64,000 bases of DNA, taken from assembly GCA_023417515.1 (NCBI GenBank), contig JAEZFL010000058.1, positions 5,187 through 69,186 on the forward strand. Reading direction: 5' to 3'. Within the stretch, counting starts at the first letter, position 1. The number at the start of each line of letters is the position of its first letter. The stretch is from Pseudomonadota bacterium. GTDB taxonomy: Bacteria; Pseudomonadota; Alphaproteobacteria; Sphingomonadales; Sphingomonadaceae. The notes under the pieces were generated by a model. It had not been told where the DNA came from. It made no database searches and saw only the letters and a list, made by a program, of their open reading frames with translations. This document shows, one piece after another, positions 1 through 6,724 of the stretch. Position numbers and translations under genes: made by a program.

Positions 1-202
1 CGGAAGCGACACGATCCTCGCCAACAATCCGCAGCTGAAATGGGTCAACGACCAGCGCGGCTATGCGGTGATGGACGTCAACGCGGACCGGGTGACCGCC
101 GATTTCATGGTCCTCGACCGCGTCCGCACGCCCGACGGCACGGTCAGCAAGCGCGCGAGCTGGACCGTTCCGCACGGCCGGCCCGACCTGGTGCAGGGGT
201 GA
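1..202 (+). CDS. PhoD-like alkaline phosphatase, C-terminal end (partial)
   Basis: Only the last 66 residues are in the window; the reading frame enters from the left edge at base 2 and stops at TGA 200-202. The text NNPQLKWVNDQRGY followed by a VTADFMVLDRV strand is the usual C-terminal end of secreted PhoD-family phosphodiesterases/alkaline phosphatases, which remove phosphate from phosphoesters in the periplasm. The metal-binding residues lie upstream and cannot be checked. The next gene starts 5 nt after this stop, so the two may be cotranscribed. Family assignment rests on this tail alone. Confidence 0.6.
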   Translation, partial: GSDTILANNPQLKWVNDQRGYAVMDVNADRVTADFMVLDRVRTPDGTVSKRASWTVPHGRPDLVQG

Positions 203-207
203 ATGGC

Positions 208-654
208 ATGAAATATTGGGAAGACCTCGAAGTCGGCGAAAAGAAGCGCTTCGGCGCCTATCACGTCACCCGCGAGGAGGTGCTGGAGTTCGCCCGCAAC
301 TACGATCCCCAACCCTTCCACCTCTCCGACGAGGCGGCTGCCAGGACCCATTTCGGGCGGCTCGCGGCGAGCGGCTGGCATACCTGCGCGATGACCATGG
401 CGATGCTCGTCGAGCAGGGTCGCAGCGATCCCTATGCCGGGCTCGGCTCGCCCGGAGTCGACGAGCTGCGCTGGCTGAAGCCGGTCTTCCCGGGCGATAC
501 CCTGTCGGTCGAGACCGAAATCATCGAGCTGCGCCCGTCAAACAGCCGCCCGGAATTCGGATCGTTCAAATCCAACGTCACGGTGTTCAACCAGGACGAC
601 GAGCCAGTCGCGCGGTTCACCTCGATCGTGCTGGTCGCAAGGCGCCCGAACTAA
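208..654 (+). CDS. MaoC-family (R)-specific enoyl-CoA hydratase/dehydratase
   Basis: A 148-residue single hot-dog fold protein. The hydratase motif is visible as NYDPQPFHLSDEAA with the catalytic pair Asp33 and His38, followed by the AASGWHTCAMT helix typical of MaoC dehydratases. Such enzymes hydrate trans-enoyl-CoA in fatty-acid or dicarboxylate side pathways; the substrate here is not readable. The ATG at 208 is chosen because the family normally begins with a short KYWEDLEVG-type strand; the frame is open further upstream inside the phosphatase gene but that extension is not MaoC-like. Confidence 0.88.
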   Translation: MKYWEDLEVGEKKRFGAYHVTREEVLEFARNYDPQPFHLSDEAAARTHFGRLAASGWHTCAMTMAMLVEQGRSDPYAGLGSPGVDELRWLKPVFPGDTLSVETEIIELRPSNSRPEFGSFKSNVTVFNQDDEPVARFTSIVLVARRPN

Positions 655-656
655 AT

Positions 657-785
657 TCCTTCCTGCCGCGAAGGCGGCGGGGAGGGGGGCCATCTGCGCA
701 GCACATGGTGGAGGGGTAATGCGGCCTACCCCTCGACCGTGGCTGCGGCATGGTCCCCCTCCCCGAGCAAGCTCGGGGAGGAACC
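657..785. repeat. Family 1 palindromic repeat, copy 1
   Basis: Intergenic block between the convergent MaoC and lipoprotein genes. It contains GC hairpins with the recurring phrases GGGGCCAT...ATGGTGGAGGGGT and CATGGTCCCCCTCCCC. The same phrases in the same order recur at 4508-4715 and 10156-10292. It lies directly after the stop codons of both neighbours, so it could act as a bidirectional transcription end, but this is inference. Confidence 0.7.
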
Positions 786-792
786 TAACGCT

Positions 793-1338
793 TCAATCCC
801 GCCGGTCCCGTCTCCGCTCGCGGCGGAACTCCCTCCGGTCCTGGCGGCGATCCTGGCGATAGTCCCGCCTCAAGTCGCGGCGCCGCTCGCGGGTCTGGTC
901 GCGGGTCAGGTCGCCGTCGCGGAAATCGCGGCGCAGCTCACGGCGGTCCTGCCGGAATTCGCGGCGGTCGCCGCGCCGCTCCTGGCGAAACTCGCGCCAG
1001 TTCTCACGCACGTCGCGACGGTCGCCGCGCCAATTGTGGCGCCGGCCTTCCCAATAGCGGCGCTGATGGTCGTTCCATCGGTACGGTCGGCGGTAGCGGT
1101 CGTACACGTAGATGCCGACGCCGGGATAATAATAGTCGTTATACCAGCCCCAATAGGGATCGCCGTAATAGCCGCCGCCATAAGGGGTGCCGTAATAGCC
1201 GCCATAATAGGGCCGGCCATAGCCCACCGACACCCCGCCATAGCCGTAGCCATAGCCGTCGCCATAATAATCGGAGCAGCCCGCGAGGCCCAGCACGGAC
1301 AGCGGGAGCAGGAGCGTCAGGACGCCACGTCTACGCAT
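793..1338 (-). CDS. Putative lipoprotein, Tyr/Gly-rich then Arg/Asp-rich
   Basis: 181 residues with a lipoprotein signal: basic MRRR start, hydrophobic run, and lipobox LAGC with the lipidated Cys at about residue 21. The mature part is two low-complexity blocks: a Tyr/Gly block (repeats of YGYG and YYGG, about residues 23-75) and, from about residue 90, an Arg/Asp-rich block of RRDRR and RREFRQDRR units likely to be a long charged helix. No catalytic motif is visible. Probably anchored to a membrane facing the periplasm. Function unknown; RcnB-like or other charged periplasmic proteins are the nearest look-alikes by composition only. Confidence 0.75.
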   Translation of the reverse strand: MRRRGVLTLLLPLSVLGLAGCSDYYGDGYGYGYGGVSVGYGRPYYGGYYGTPYGGGYYGDPYWGWYNDYYYPGVGIYVYDRYRRPYRWNDHQRRYWEGRRHNWRGDRRDVRENWREFRQERRGDRREFRQDRRELRRDFRDGDLTRDQTRERRRDLRRDYRQDRRQDRREFRRERRRDRRD

Positions 1339-1484
1339 CGGAAAGTCTCCCCTGGAGAGAGACGCCCGCCCGCCCCACCAAGTGGGCGGAACGTCGTGTT
1401 AACCGTCGGTAAACCAACGGCTTGAGGTTTCCGTTCCGTAATGAACCGCCGGTGAATGCGTGCCCCGAAGCGGGAGCGCGGCGT

Positions 1485-1519
1485 AAAAAAAGGGACCCCG
1501 GCGCGCGGCCGAGGTCCCT
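1485..1519 (-). terminator. Rho-independent terminator of the petABC operon
   Basis: Read on the minus strand, a 12-bp stem beginning AGGGACC and ending GGTCCCT is followed by seven T residues. It lies just after the petC stop codon, so it should end the bc1 operon transcript. Confidence 0.85.
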
Positions 1520-1541
1520 GTTTCGGACTCGAAGGAACCGG

Positions 1542-2387
1542 TCAGGCGGCGGGCGCCGCCCCGCCCTTCCTGGGCTTCCGGTCGGCCCACACGTTGCGAT
1601 AGGCGAAATAGGCCAGCACCGTCGCGAAGAGCAGGAAGATGGTGACCGCAAGGCCCATCTGGTGACGCTTCTCGAGGTTCGGCTCGGCGCTCCACATCAG
1701 GAAGGCGGCGACGTCCTGCGCCATCTGGTCGCGGGTCGCCTGGGTGCCGTCGGCATAGCTGACCTGGCCGTCCGCGGTGATCGGAGGCGGCATCGCGATG
1801 TCGAGATTGGGGAAGTAGGCGTTGTAGTGGAGCCCTTCCGGCGTCTCGTGGCCATGCGGCGCCTCGCGATAGCCGGTGAGCAGCGACGCGATATAGGCGG
1901 CGCCGTCCGGCCGCGCCTTGGCCATCAGCGACAGATCGGGCGGGTTGGAATTGTTGTTCGCCGCCCGCGCCGCCGTCTCGTTGGCATAGGGGCTCGGGAA
2001 GCGGTCCGCCGGGATCGCCTTGCGCGTCGCTGCCTCGCCCGTGTCCGGGTTCACCGACGGCACCTGGATCGGCCACTGGTCGGCGATCGCCCGGACCTCC
2101 GCCTCGCTGTAGCCGAGTTCGGCAAGGTTGCGGAACGCGACCAGGTTGAGTCCGTGGCAGCCCGCGCAGACCTCCTTATAGACCTGGAAGCCGCGCTGAA
2201 GCTGGCGCTCGTCATAATGGCCGAACGGCCCGTTGAAGGTGAACGCGATCGACCGCGGTTCCTCATAGGCGGCGTGGCTGCCCGCTGCTTCCTCGGCGGT
2301 GAACCAGGTGAACAGGCCGGTGATGAACGAGACTCCGGCGACGAAGACGAAGCCGAGACCGATCAGGATGGCGATGAGACGTGCCAT
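1542..2387 (-). CDS. petC: Cytochrome c1 of the cytochrome bc1 complex
   Basis: 281 residues. Cytochrome c1 accepts electrons from the Rieske protein and passes them to a c-type cytochrome in the periplasm. An N-terminal hydrophobic segment (residues about 3-28) works as a secretion signal; the haem c site is C74-A-G-C77-H78; the conserved NPPDLS and the Met-ligand region (LDIAMPPP) are present; one C-terminal membrane anchor spans about 238-256. It is the last gene of a three-gene operon, 12 nt downstream of petB, and a strong terminator follows. Confidence 0.97.
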   Translation of the reverse strand: MARLIAILIGLGFVFVAGVSFITGLFTWFTAEEAAGSHAAYEEPRSIAFTFNGPFGHYDERQLQRGFQVYKEVCAGCHGLNLVAFRNLAELGYSEAEVRAIADQWPIQVPSVNPDTGEAATRKAIPADRFPSPYANETAARAANNNSNPPDLSLMAKARPDGAAYIASLLTGYREAPHGHETPEGLHYNAYFPNLDIAMPPPITADGQVSYADGTQATRDQMAQDVAAFLMWSAEPNLEKRHQMGLAVTIFLLFATVLAYFAYRNVWADRKPRKGGAAPAA

Positions 2388-2399
2388 GGGTGCTTTCCC

Positions 2400-3728
2400 T
2401 TATTCGGCAGGCTGCGGCTGGGCGTCGCCGGCGCCGGGCTTGGTCCCGGTCGGCATCCCCGCGGGTGAGGCTTCCTGAGCTTCGCCGTGCAGCACGCTCT
2501 CCGAGATGGAGTTGGGCAATGGCTTGGTCCGCTCGATTTTGGAGAGGATCGGGATGATGATCAGGAAGAAGGCGAAATAGTACATCGTGCCGAGCTGGCT
2601 GATGAGCACATAGGGCTCCTCCGCCGGCAGGCCGCCGCACCAGCCGAGCACCAGAACCACCGCGAGCCAGATGAAGAAGAAGATCCGGAACAGCGGGCGG
2701 TAATTGGCCGAGCGGGTCGGCGACGTGTCGAGCCAGGGCAGGAAGAACATGACCAGGATCGACGCGAACATCGCGATCACGCCCCACAGCTTGGCGGGCA
2801 GGATGAAGTCCACCGTGAAGGCGCGAAGGATCGCGTAGAACGGCCAGAAATACCATTCCGGAGTGATGTGCGCGGGCGTCGAGAGCGGGTTCGCCTGGAT
2901 GTAATTGTCCGGGTGGCCGAGATAGTTCGGCAGGAAGAACACCATGATGGTGAACAGCACCAGGAACACGCCGAGGCCGAAGCCGTCCTTCGCGGTGTAA
3001 TAAGGGTGGAACGGCACCGTGTCCTGAGGCGCCTTCACGTCGACCCCGGTCGGGTTGCCCGAGCCCGGGATGTGGAGCGCCCAGATGTGCAGGATGACCA
3101 CCCCGAAGATCACGAACGGCAGCAGATAGTGGAGCGAGAAGAAGCGGTTGAGCGTCGCCGTGTCGGGCGCGTAGCCGCCGAGCAGCCACACCTGGAGAGG
3201 CTCGCCGACCAGCGGGATCGCGCCGAACAGGCCGGTGATGACCTTGGCGCCCCAGAAGCTCATCTGGCCCCAGGGAAGGACGTAGCCCATGAACGCGGTC
3301 GCCATCGCCAGAAGGAAGATGACCAGGCCGAGCATGAACACCATCTCGCGCGGCGCCTTGTAGGAGCCGTAATAGAGATTGCGTCCCATATGGACGTAGA
3401 TGGCGATGAAGAAGAAGCTCGCGCCGTTGGCGTGGGCATAGCGCAGGAACCAGCCCTGGTTCACGTTGCGCATGATGTGCTCGACCGACTGGAAGGCGAG
3501 CATGCCGTCGGCCCGGTAATGCATCGCGAGGATGATTCCGGTGATGATCTGGATCGCCAAGGCGACTCCGGCGAGGACGCCGAAATTCCAGAAATAGTTG
3601 AGGTTGCTCGGAACCGGATAGCCCGGGCCCACGGCGCCGTGGATGAGGCGCGGAAGCGGCAGACGGTCGTCGAGCCACTTCATGACGGGGTGCTTGGGCT
3701 CGTAATGCTGTGCCCAGGGGAAGCTCAT
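2400..3728 (-). CDS. petB: Cytochrome b of the cytochrome bc1 complex
   Basis: 442 residues, an integral membrane subunit with about eight helices that oxidises ubiquinol. The four haem-ligand histidines are seen as two pairs with the classic 101-residue spacing: His99/His200 and His113/His214. The Qo-site PEWY motif occurs in ITPEWYFWPF. The C-terminal tail beyond the last helix is Pro/Gly/Ala-rich. It follows petA by 14 nt and precedes petC by 12 nt in one operon. Confidence 0.97.
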   Translation of the reverse strand: MSFPWAQHYEPKHPVMKWLDDRLPLPRLIHGAVGPGYPVPSNLNYFWNFGVLAGVALAIQIITGIILAMHYRADGMLAFQSVEHIMRNVNQGWFLRYAHANGASFFFIAIYVHMGRNLYYGSYKAPREMVFMLGLVIFLLAMATAFMGYVLPWGQMSFWGAKVITGLFGAIPLVGEPLQVWLLGGYAPDTATLNRFFSLHYLLPFVIFGVVILHIWALHIPGSGNPTGVDVKAPQDTVPFHPYYTAKDGFGLGVFLVLFTIMVFFLPNYLGHPDNYIQANPLSTPAHITPEWYFWPFYAILRAFTVDFILPAKLWGVIAMFASILVMFFLPWLDTSPTRSANYRPLFRIFFFIWLAVVLVLGWCGGLPAEEPYVLISQLGTMYYFAFFLIIIPILSKIERTKPLPNSISESVLHGEAQEASPAGMPTGTKPGAGDAQPQPAE

Positions 3729-3742
3729 CTTACTGGTCTCCC

Positions 3743-4312
3743 TCAGCCGATCCGGACGGCGGTATCGGAAGTGAATTCATATTCCGGCACCTCGAGGTTG
3801 AGGGGCGCCGGGCCTTTGCGGATTCGGCCCGCGGTGTCGTAGTGCGAGCCGTGGCACGGGCAGAAATAGCCGCCATACTCGCCCTTGTTCTCGCCTTCCG
3901 CGGCGCCGAGCGGGACGCAGCCGAGATGGGTGCACACGCCCATCGTGATCAGCCATTGCGGGCGCCCTTCCGAGGTGCGCTCGGCGAGCGTCTGCGGGTC
4001 GCGAAGCGAGGCGGCGTCGACCGCGTTGGCGGCCTCGATCTCCTGCGGAGTCAGGTGACGGATGAACACCGGCTGCTTGCGCCATTCGGTCTTGACCGCC
4101 TGCCCCGCCTCGATCCCCGACACGTCGACGTCGATCGAGGCCAAGGCGAGCACGTCGGCCGACGGGTTCATCTGGTTGATCAGGGGATAGAGGACCGCGA
4201 CCGCGCCGGCGCCGGCAAAGCTCACCGCCGCGAGGTTGATGAAGTCCCGCCGTCGCACGCCGTCATGCGGCTCGGCTTCCGGCACTGGTCCGGTCTTATC
4301 GAGAGTCGCCAT
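3743..4312 (-). CDS. petA: Rieske iron-sulfur subunit of the bc1 complex
   Basis: 189 residues, first gene of petABC. A twin-arginine-type start RRRDFINLAA at 20-29 precedes the single membrane helix, which fits Tat-dependent insertion of Rieske proteins. The 2Fe-2S ligands are in box 1 CTHLGC (127-132) and box 2 CPCHGSH (151-157), including the disulfide cysteines. The protein shuttles electrons from cytochrome b to cytochrome c1 on the periplasmic side. Confidence 0.97.
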   Translation of the reverse strand: MATLDKTGPVPEAEPHDGVRRRDFINLAAVSFAGAGAVAVLYPLINQMNPSADVLALASIDVDVSGIEAGQAVKTEWRKQPVFIRHLTPQEIEAANAVDAASLRDPQTLAERTSEGRPQWLITMGVCTHLGCVPLGAAEGENKGEYGGYFCPCHGSHYDTAGRIRKGPAPLNLEVPEYEFTSDTAVRIG

Positions 4313-4507
4313 ATTCTACCTTCAGCGCCCACCCCAGAAGGGAGTTTGTACTGGATGCACGAAACCGCTCCCGCGCCGGAACCATCCGGTGGGAGCGACG
4401 CCATGCGAACAAGGGCCGCAAGAGTGCGGCTCGCCGGCCTGATAGCCGCCAGTGCCGCGCTTTGCCAACATGGATTTTGTCCCCGGCGCGGCACGGCTCG
4501 CCGCAGC
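4313..4507. other. Intergenic region upstream of petABC
   Basis: About 195 nt before the repeat block that leads to trmL. It must hold the leftward petABC promoter, but I see no clear -35/-10 pair or operator. No gene is evident here. Confidence 0.4.
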
Positions 4508-4715
4508 AGTCTCTCCTCCCCGCGATTTCGCGGGGAGGGGGACCGGCCCTTCGACGCCGCCTGCGGCGTTGCTCAGGATAAACTGCGCCCATGGCGCAGC
4601 CGGTGGAGGGGCCGCGCAGCAGGCGCGGAATTATAGCGGAGGAGATCGCCGCCTTCGGCGTCGCCCCTCCACCAATCTGCGCATGGTCCCCCTCCCCGGC
4701 AAATGCCGGGGAGGA
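4508..4715. repeat. Family 1 palindromic repeat, copy 2
   Basis: About 200 nt with several hairpins: CCTCCCCGCG/CGCGGGGAGG at the left, central GCCGCC/GGCGGC and GGCGCAGCC stems, and at the right GCATGGTCCCCCTCCCCGG followed by a second CCGGCAAATGCCGG stem. The right end supplies the purine-rich GGGGAGGATAAGGAAGG just before the trmL start codon, so the repeat seems to carry the ribosome binding site. Confidence 0.7.
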
Positions 4716-4728
4716 TAAGGAAGGCCCC

Positions 4729-5238
4729 ATGCGCCTCGCCCTCTATCAGCCCGACCAGGCCGGCAATGTCGGCACCATCCTCAGGCTCGCCGCCTGCCTC
4801 GGGGTTCCGGTCGACATCGTCGAGCCCTGCGGCTTCCCGTGGAGCGACAAGGCGCTGCGCCGCGCCGGGATGGACTATGCCGAGATCGCCCGGGTGACCC
4901 GCCACGCCGACTGGGCCGCCTTCGCCGGCGCGCTCGGCGGGTGCCGCCTCGTCCTGATGACGACGAAGGGCGCGACTGCGCTGCCCGAGGCCCGGTTCGA
5001 GCCGGGCGACACCCTTCTGATGGGCTCGGAGAGCGCGGGCGTTCCGGCCGAGGTCCACGACGCGGCGGCGTTGCGGGTGCGAATCCCGCAGGTGGAGGGC
5101 ACACGCTCGCTCAACATCGCCGTGGCGGCGGGCATCGGACTGGCGGAGGCGATCCGGCAGACGGGCTTGTGGGGCGGCGATGCGGGCGCGATCTCGGTGC
5201 TTGAACGAACCGCATGGACGCGGGCGCGGGTACGGTGA
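4729..5238 (+). CDS. trmL: tRNA (cytidine(34)-2'-O)-methyltransferase, SPOUT family
   Basis: 169 residues. The MRLALYQPDQAGNVGTILRL start, the GSESAGVP loop and the C-terminal IPQVEGTRSLNIAVAAGI are the SPOUT/TrmL knot motifs that bind S-adenosylmethionine. TrmL methylates the wobble ribose of tRNA-Leu. The usual length is about 150-155, so the last 15 or so residues (SVLERTAWTRARVR) are an extra tail. The ATG at 4729 is preceded by a purine-rich stretch donated by the upstream repeat. Confidence 0.92.
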   Translation: MRLALYQPDQAGNVGTILRLAACLGVPVDIVEPCGFPWSDKALRRAGMDYAEIARVTRHADWAAFAGALGGCRLVLMTTKGATALPEARFEPGDTLLMGSESAGVPAEVHDAAALRVRIPQVEGTRSLNIAVAAGIGLAEAIRQTGLWGGDAGAISVLERTAWTRARVR

Positions 5239-5373
5239 CTCGGGGCCACCGGTCGATTGCCGCAGCGGCTGGACATCACAGACCGAGCTCACCCGGTCGT
5301 GGAGAGGCATCGGGAGAGGCGCTGAGCAGCGTCAGGGACGTCCTCCCGTCACTTGCGCAATCCACGCCTGTCC

Positions 5374-5388
5374 TTATGTTGAACATAA
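5374..5388. promoter_or_regulatory. Palindrome upstream of the antitoxin gene, candidate operator
   Basis: TTATGTT-G-AACATAA is a perfect 7-bp inverted repeat around a single base, in an AT-rich patch unlike its GC-rich surroundings. It ends 25 nt before the antitoxin ATG. Type II antitoxins usually bind such palindromes to repress their own operon; this use is inferred. Confidence 0.6.
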
Positions 5389-5413
5389 CGGAATTTTTGT
5401 TGGACGCGGTACG

Positions 5414-5788
5414 ATGGCCAAGCATCAAGGTGAGACTAAGGGCGGCGGCGCCGTAAGGAAGACCGCGCGTAAGTCGGGAGCCGTCAAGAGCGGCTGGCAG
5501 GTCAAGCGCGACGGGCCGAGCGGACACTTTGCGACCGTGCATCGGAAGCGCGTCGAGGCGGTGATGGCCGCTGCCGAGCGGTCCGGCCTGCTGCAGGAGA
5601 AGAGCGGCCGGATTGGCGGCCGGATCAGCCCGAAGCTGATCAGGCAAGCGAAGGCGCAAACCGGGATCGAAACCGACACCGACCTCATCGAGTTCGCGCT
5701 CGCCAACGTCGCCCTCGAGGACAAATTCGCCGAGAGCTTCAAGAGCGTTCGCGGGAGTGTGGATCCGGATCTGAAGCTCGACTTCTGA
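5414..5788 (+). CDS. Putative type II antitoxin (VapB-like)
   Basis: 124 residues. The first half is basic and Lys/Arg-rich; the second half, GRISPKLIRQAKAQTGI and TDLIEFALANVALEDKF, has the strand-helix-helix look of a ribbon-helix-helix antitoxin or its toxin-binding helix. One nucleotide separates its stop from the GTG start of a PIN-domain protein, the standard order antitoxin then toxin. A 15-bp palindrome lies just upstream. I recognise the arrangement more than the sequence, so the family label is tentative. Confidence 0.65.
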   Translation: MAKHQGETKGGGAVRKTARKSGAVKSGWQVKRDGPSGHFATVHRKRVEAVMAAAERSGLLQEKSGRIGGRISPKLIRQAKAQTGIETDTDLIEFALANVALEDKFAESFKSVRGSVDPDLKLDF

Positions 5789-5789
5789 C

Positions 5790-6371
5790 GTGCCGGCTTT
5801 CGACCTCGCAGGCGCGCTTCGCTGGGCGCGTTTCGATCCGCGGCGGACTCTGTCCCGCCGCGCGGACGGCGAGCTGCCTTTCGCCCGTGAGGAAGAGCTC
5901 GCCGGCCAGCCACTGCTGCTCGATACGTGCGTCTATATCGACCAGATGCAGGGGCGCGCGCCGAAACTTGTCGAGCAGCTCGTCGAGACTCGACACGTCA
6001 ATCACTCCAGCGTCGCCATCCAAGAGCTCCTCCACACGATCGGCCGGCTCAATCCCGACGATGCGCGAACCGCAACGGTGGTCGGCGCGGTACGCACGCA
6101 GGTGGAAGCCATGCCCGACCACCGCGTGTTCACGCCCGATGCCGATGTGTTTGGGCGAGCTGCCTTGCTGGCAGGCATTCTGTGTCGTCTCCAGGGTTAT
6201 GCGCGTGACGCCAAGTTCAAGGCGCTGCAGGACGCCACGCTGTTCCTCCAGGCGCAAAAGCTTGGCCTCACCGTCCTCACCGCCAACATCGTCGAATTCG
6301 ACTATATGTGTCAGCTCGTCCCGACCGGCCGCGTACTCTTCTACCGCCTCGACCCGCCCTTAGCGGCCTGA
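5790..6371 (+). CDS. PIN-domain protein, probable VapC-like toxin
   Basis: 193 residues with GTG start. Acidic residues of a PIN ribonuclease can be placed: Asp45 in LLLDTCVYID, Glu79 in AIQELL, Asp148 in LQDATLFLQ, and Asp171 after LTVLTANIVEF, the usual final strand of the fold. PIN toxins cut tRNA or rRNA when their antitoxin is lost. It is longer than classic VapC (about 130), with an added N-terminal 40 residues. Tight coupling (1 nt) to the upstream antitoxin supports a toxin-antitoxin pair. Confidence 0.75.
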   Translation: MPAFDLAGALRWARFDPRRTLSRRADGELPFAREEELAGQPLLLDTCVYIDQMQGRAPKLVEQLVETRHVNHSSVAIQELLHTIGRLNPDDARTATVVGAVRTQVEAMPDHRVFTPDADVFGRAALLAGILCRLQGYARDAKFKALQDATLFLQAQKLGLTVLTANIVEFDYMCQLVPTGRVLFYRLDPPLAA

Positions 6372-6491
6372 CTCTGCTGGGACCTCACGCGGCTTGGGTC
6401 GAAAGCACTGTCTGCTCCTGTCATTCTGCCGCTCCGAAGCGGAGGGGCAGGAAACGGGCCACAACCGTCCCTCCTCCTCGGGCGGCTCGTC

Positions 6492-6659
6492 CTATACGCC
6501 ATCCCCCTCGGGCGGCGTGCTTCGCAGTCCGAGGGCTCGCAACTTCTTGTCGAGCAGCGCGATCGACTCCTCGAAGGTCCAGCGCTGGCGGCGGCCGTCG
6601 GGGGCGAAGCGACTGTCCGCCCGGCGGGGTTGGCGGTCCCGGCGGGCGAGGAGCTTCAT
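6492..6659 (-). CDS. Small conserved-looking ORF behind the TonB receptor
   Basis: 55 residues from ATG 6659 to TAG, starting 66 nt past the TonB receptor stop on the same strand. The sequence (MKLLARRDRQ... and WTFEESIALLDKKLRALGL) has a normal protein-like helix at the C-terminus. The same frame is open upstream of the ATG and would add CPTCGRSAEADADFARV, a zinc-finger-like CPTC knuckle, but no start codon for that extension is seen, so the gene may be a 5'-truncated remnant. No function assigned. Confidence 0.4.
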   Translation of the reverse strand: MKLLARRDRQPRRADSRFAPDGRRQRWTFEESIALLDKKLRALGLRSTPPEGDGV

Positions 6660-6724
6660 GACCCGGGCGAAATCGGCGTCGGCCTCGGCGCTTCGGCCGC
6701 AGGTGGGGCATGGGCCTGGCGCGC

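Noticed and set aside
2487..3842. Long plus-strand frame opposite cytochrome b
   Set aside because: Charged, His/Glu/Arg-rich shadow of a clear petB gene with all haem ligands.
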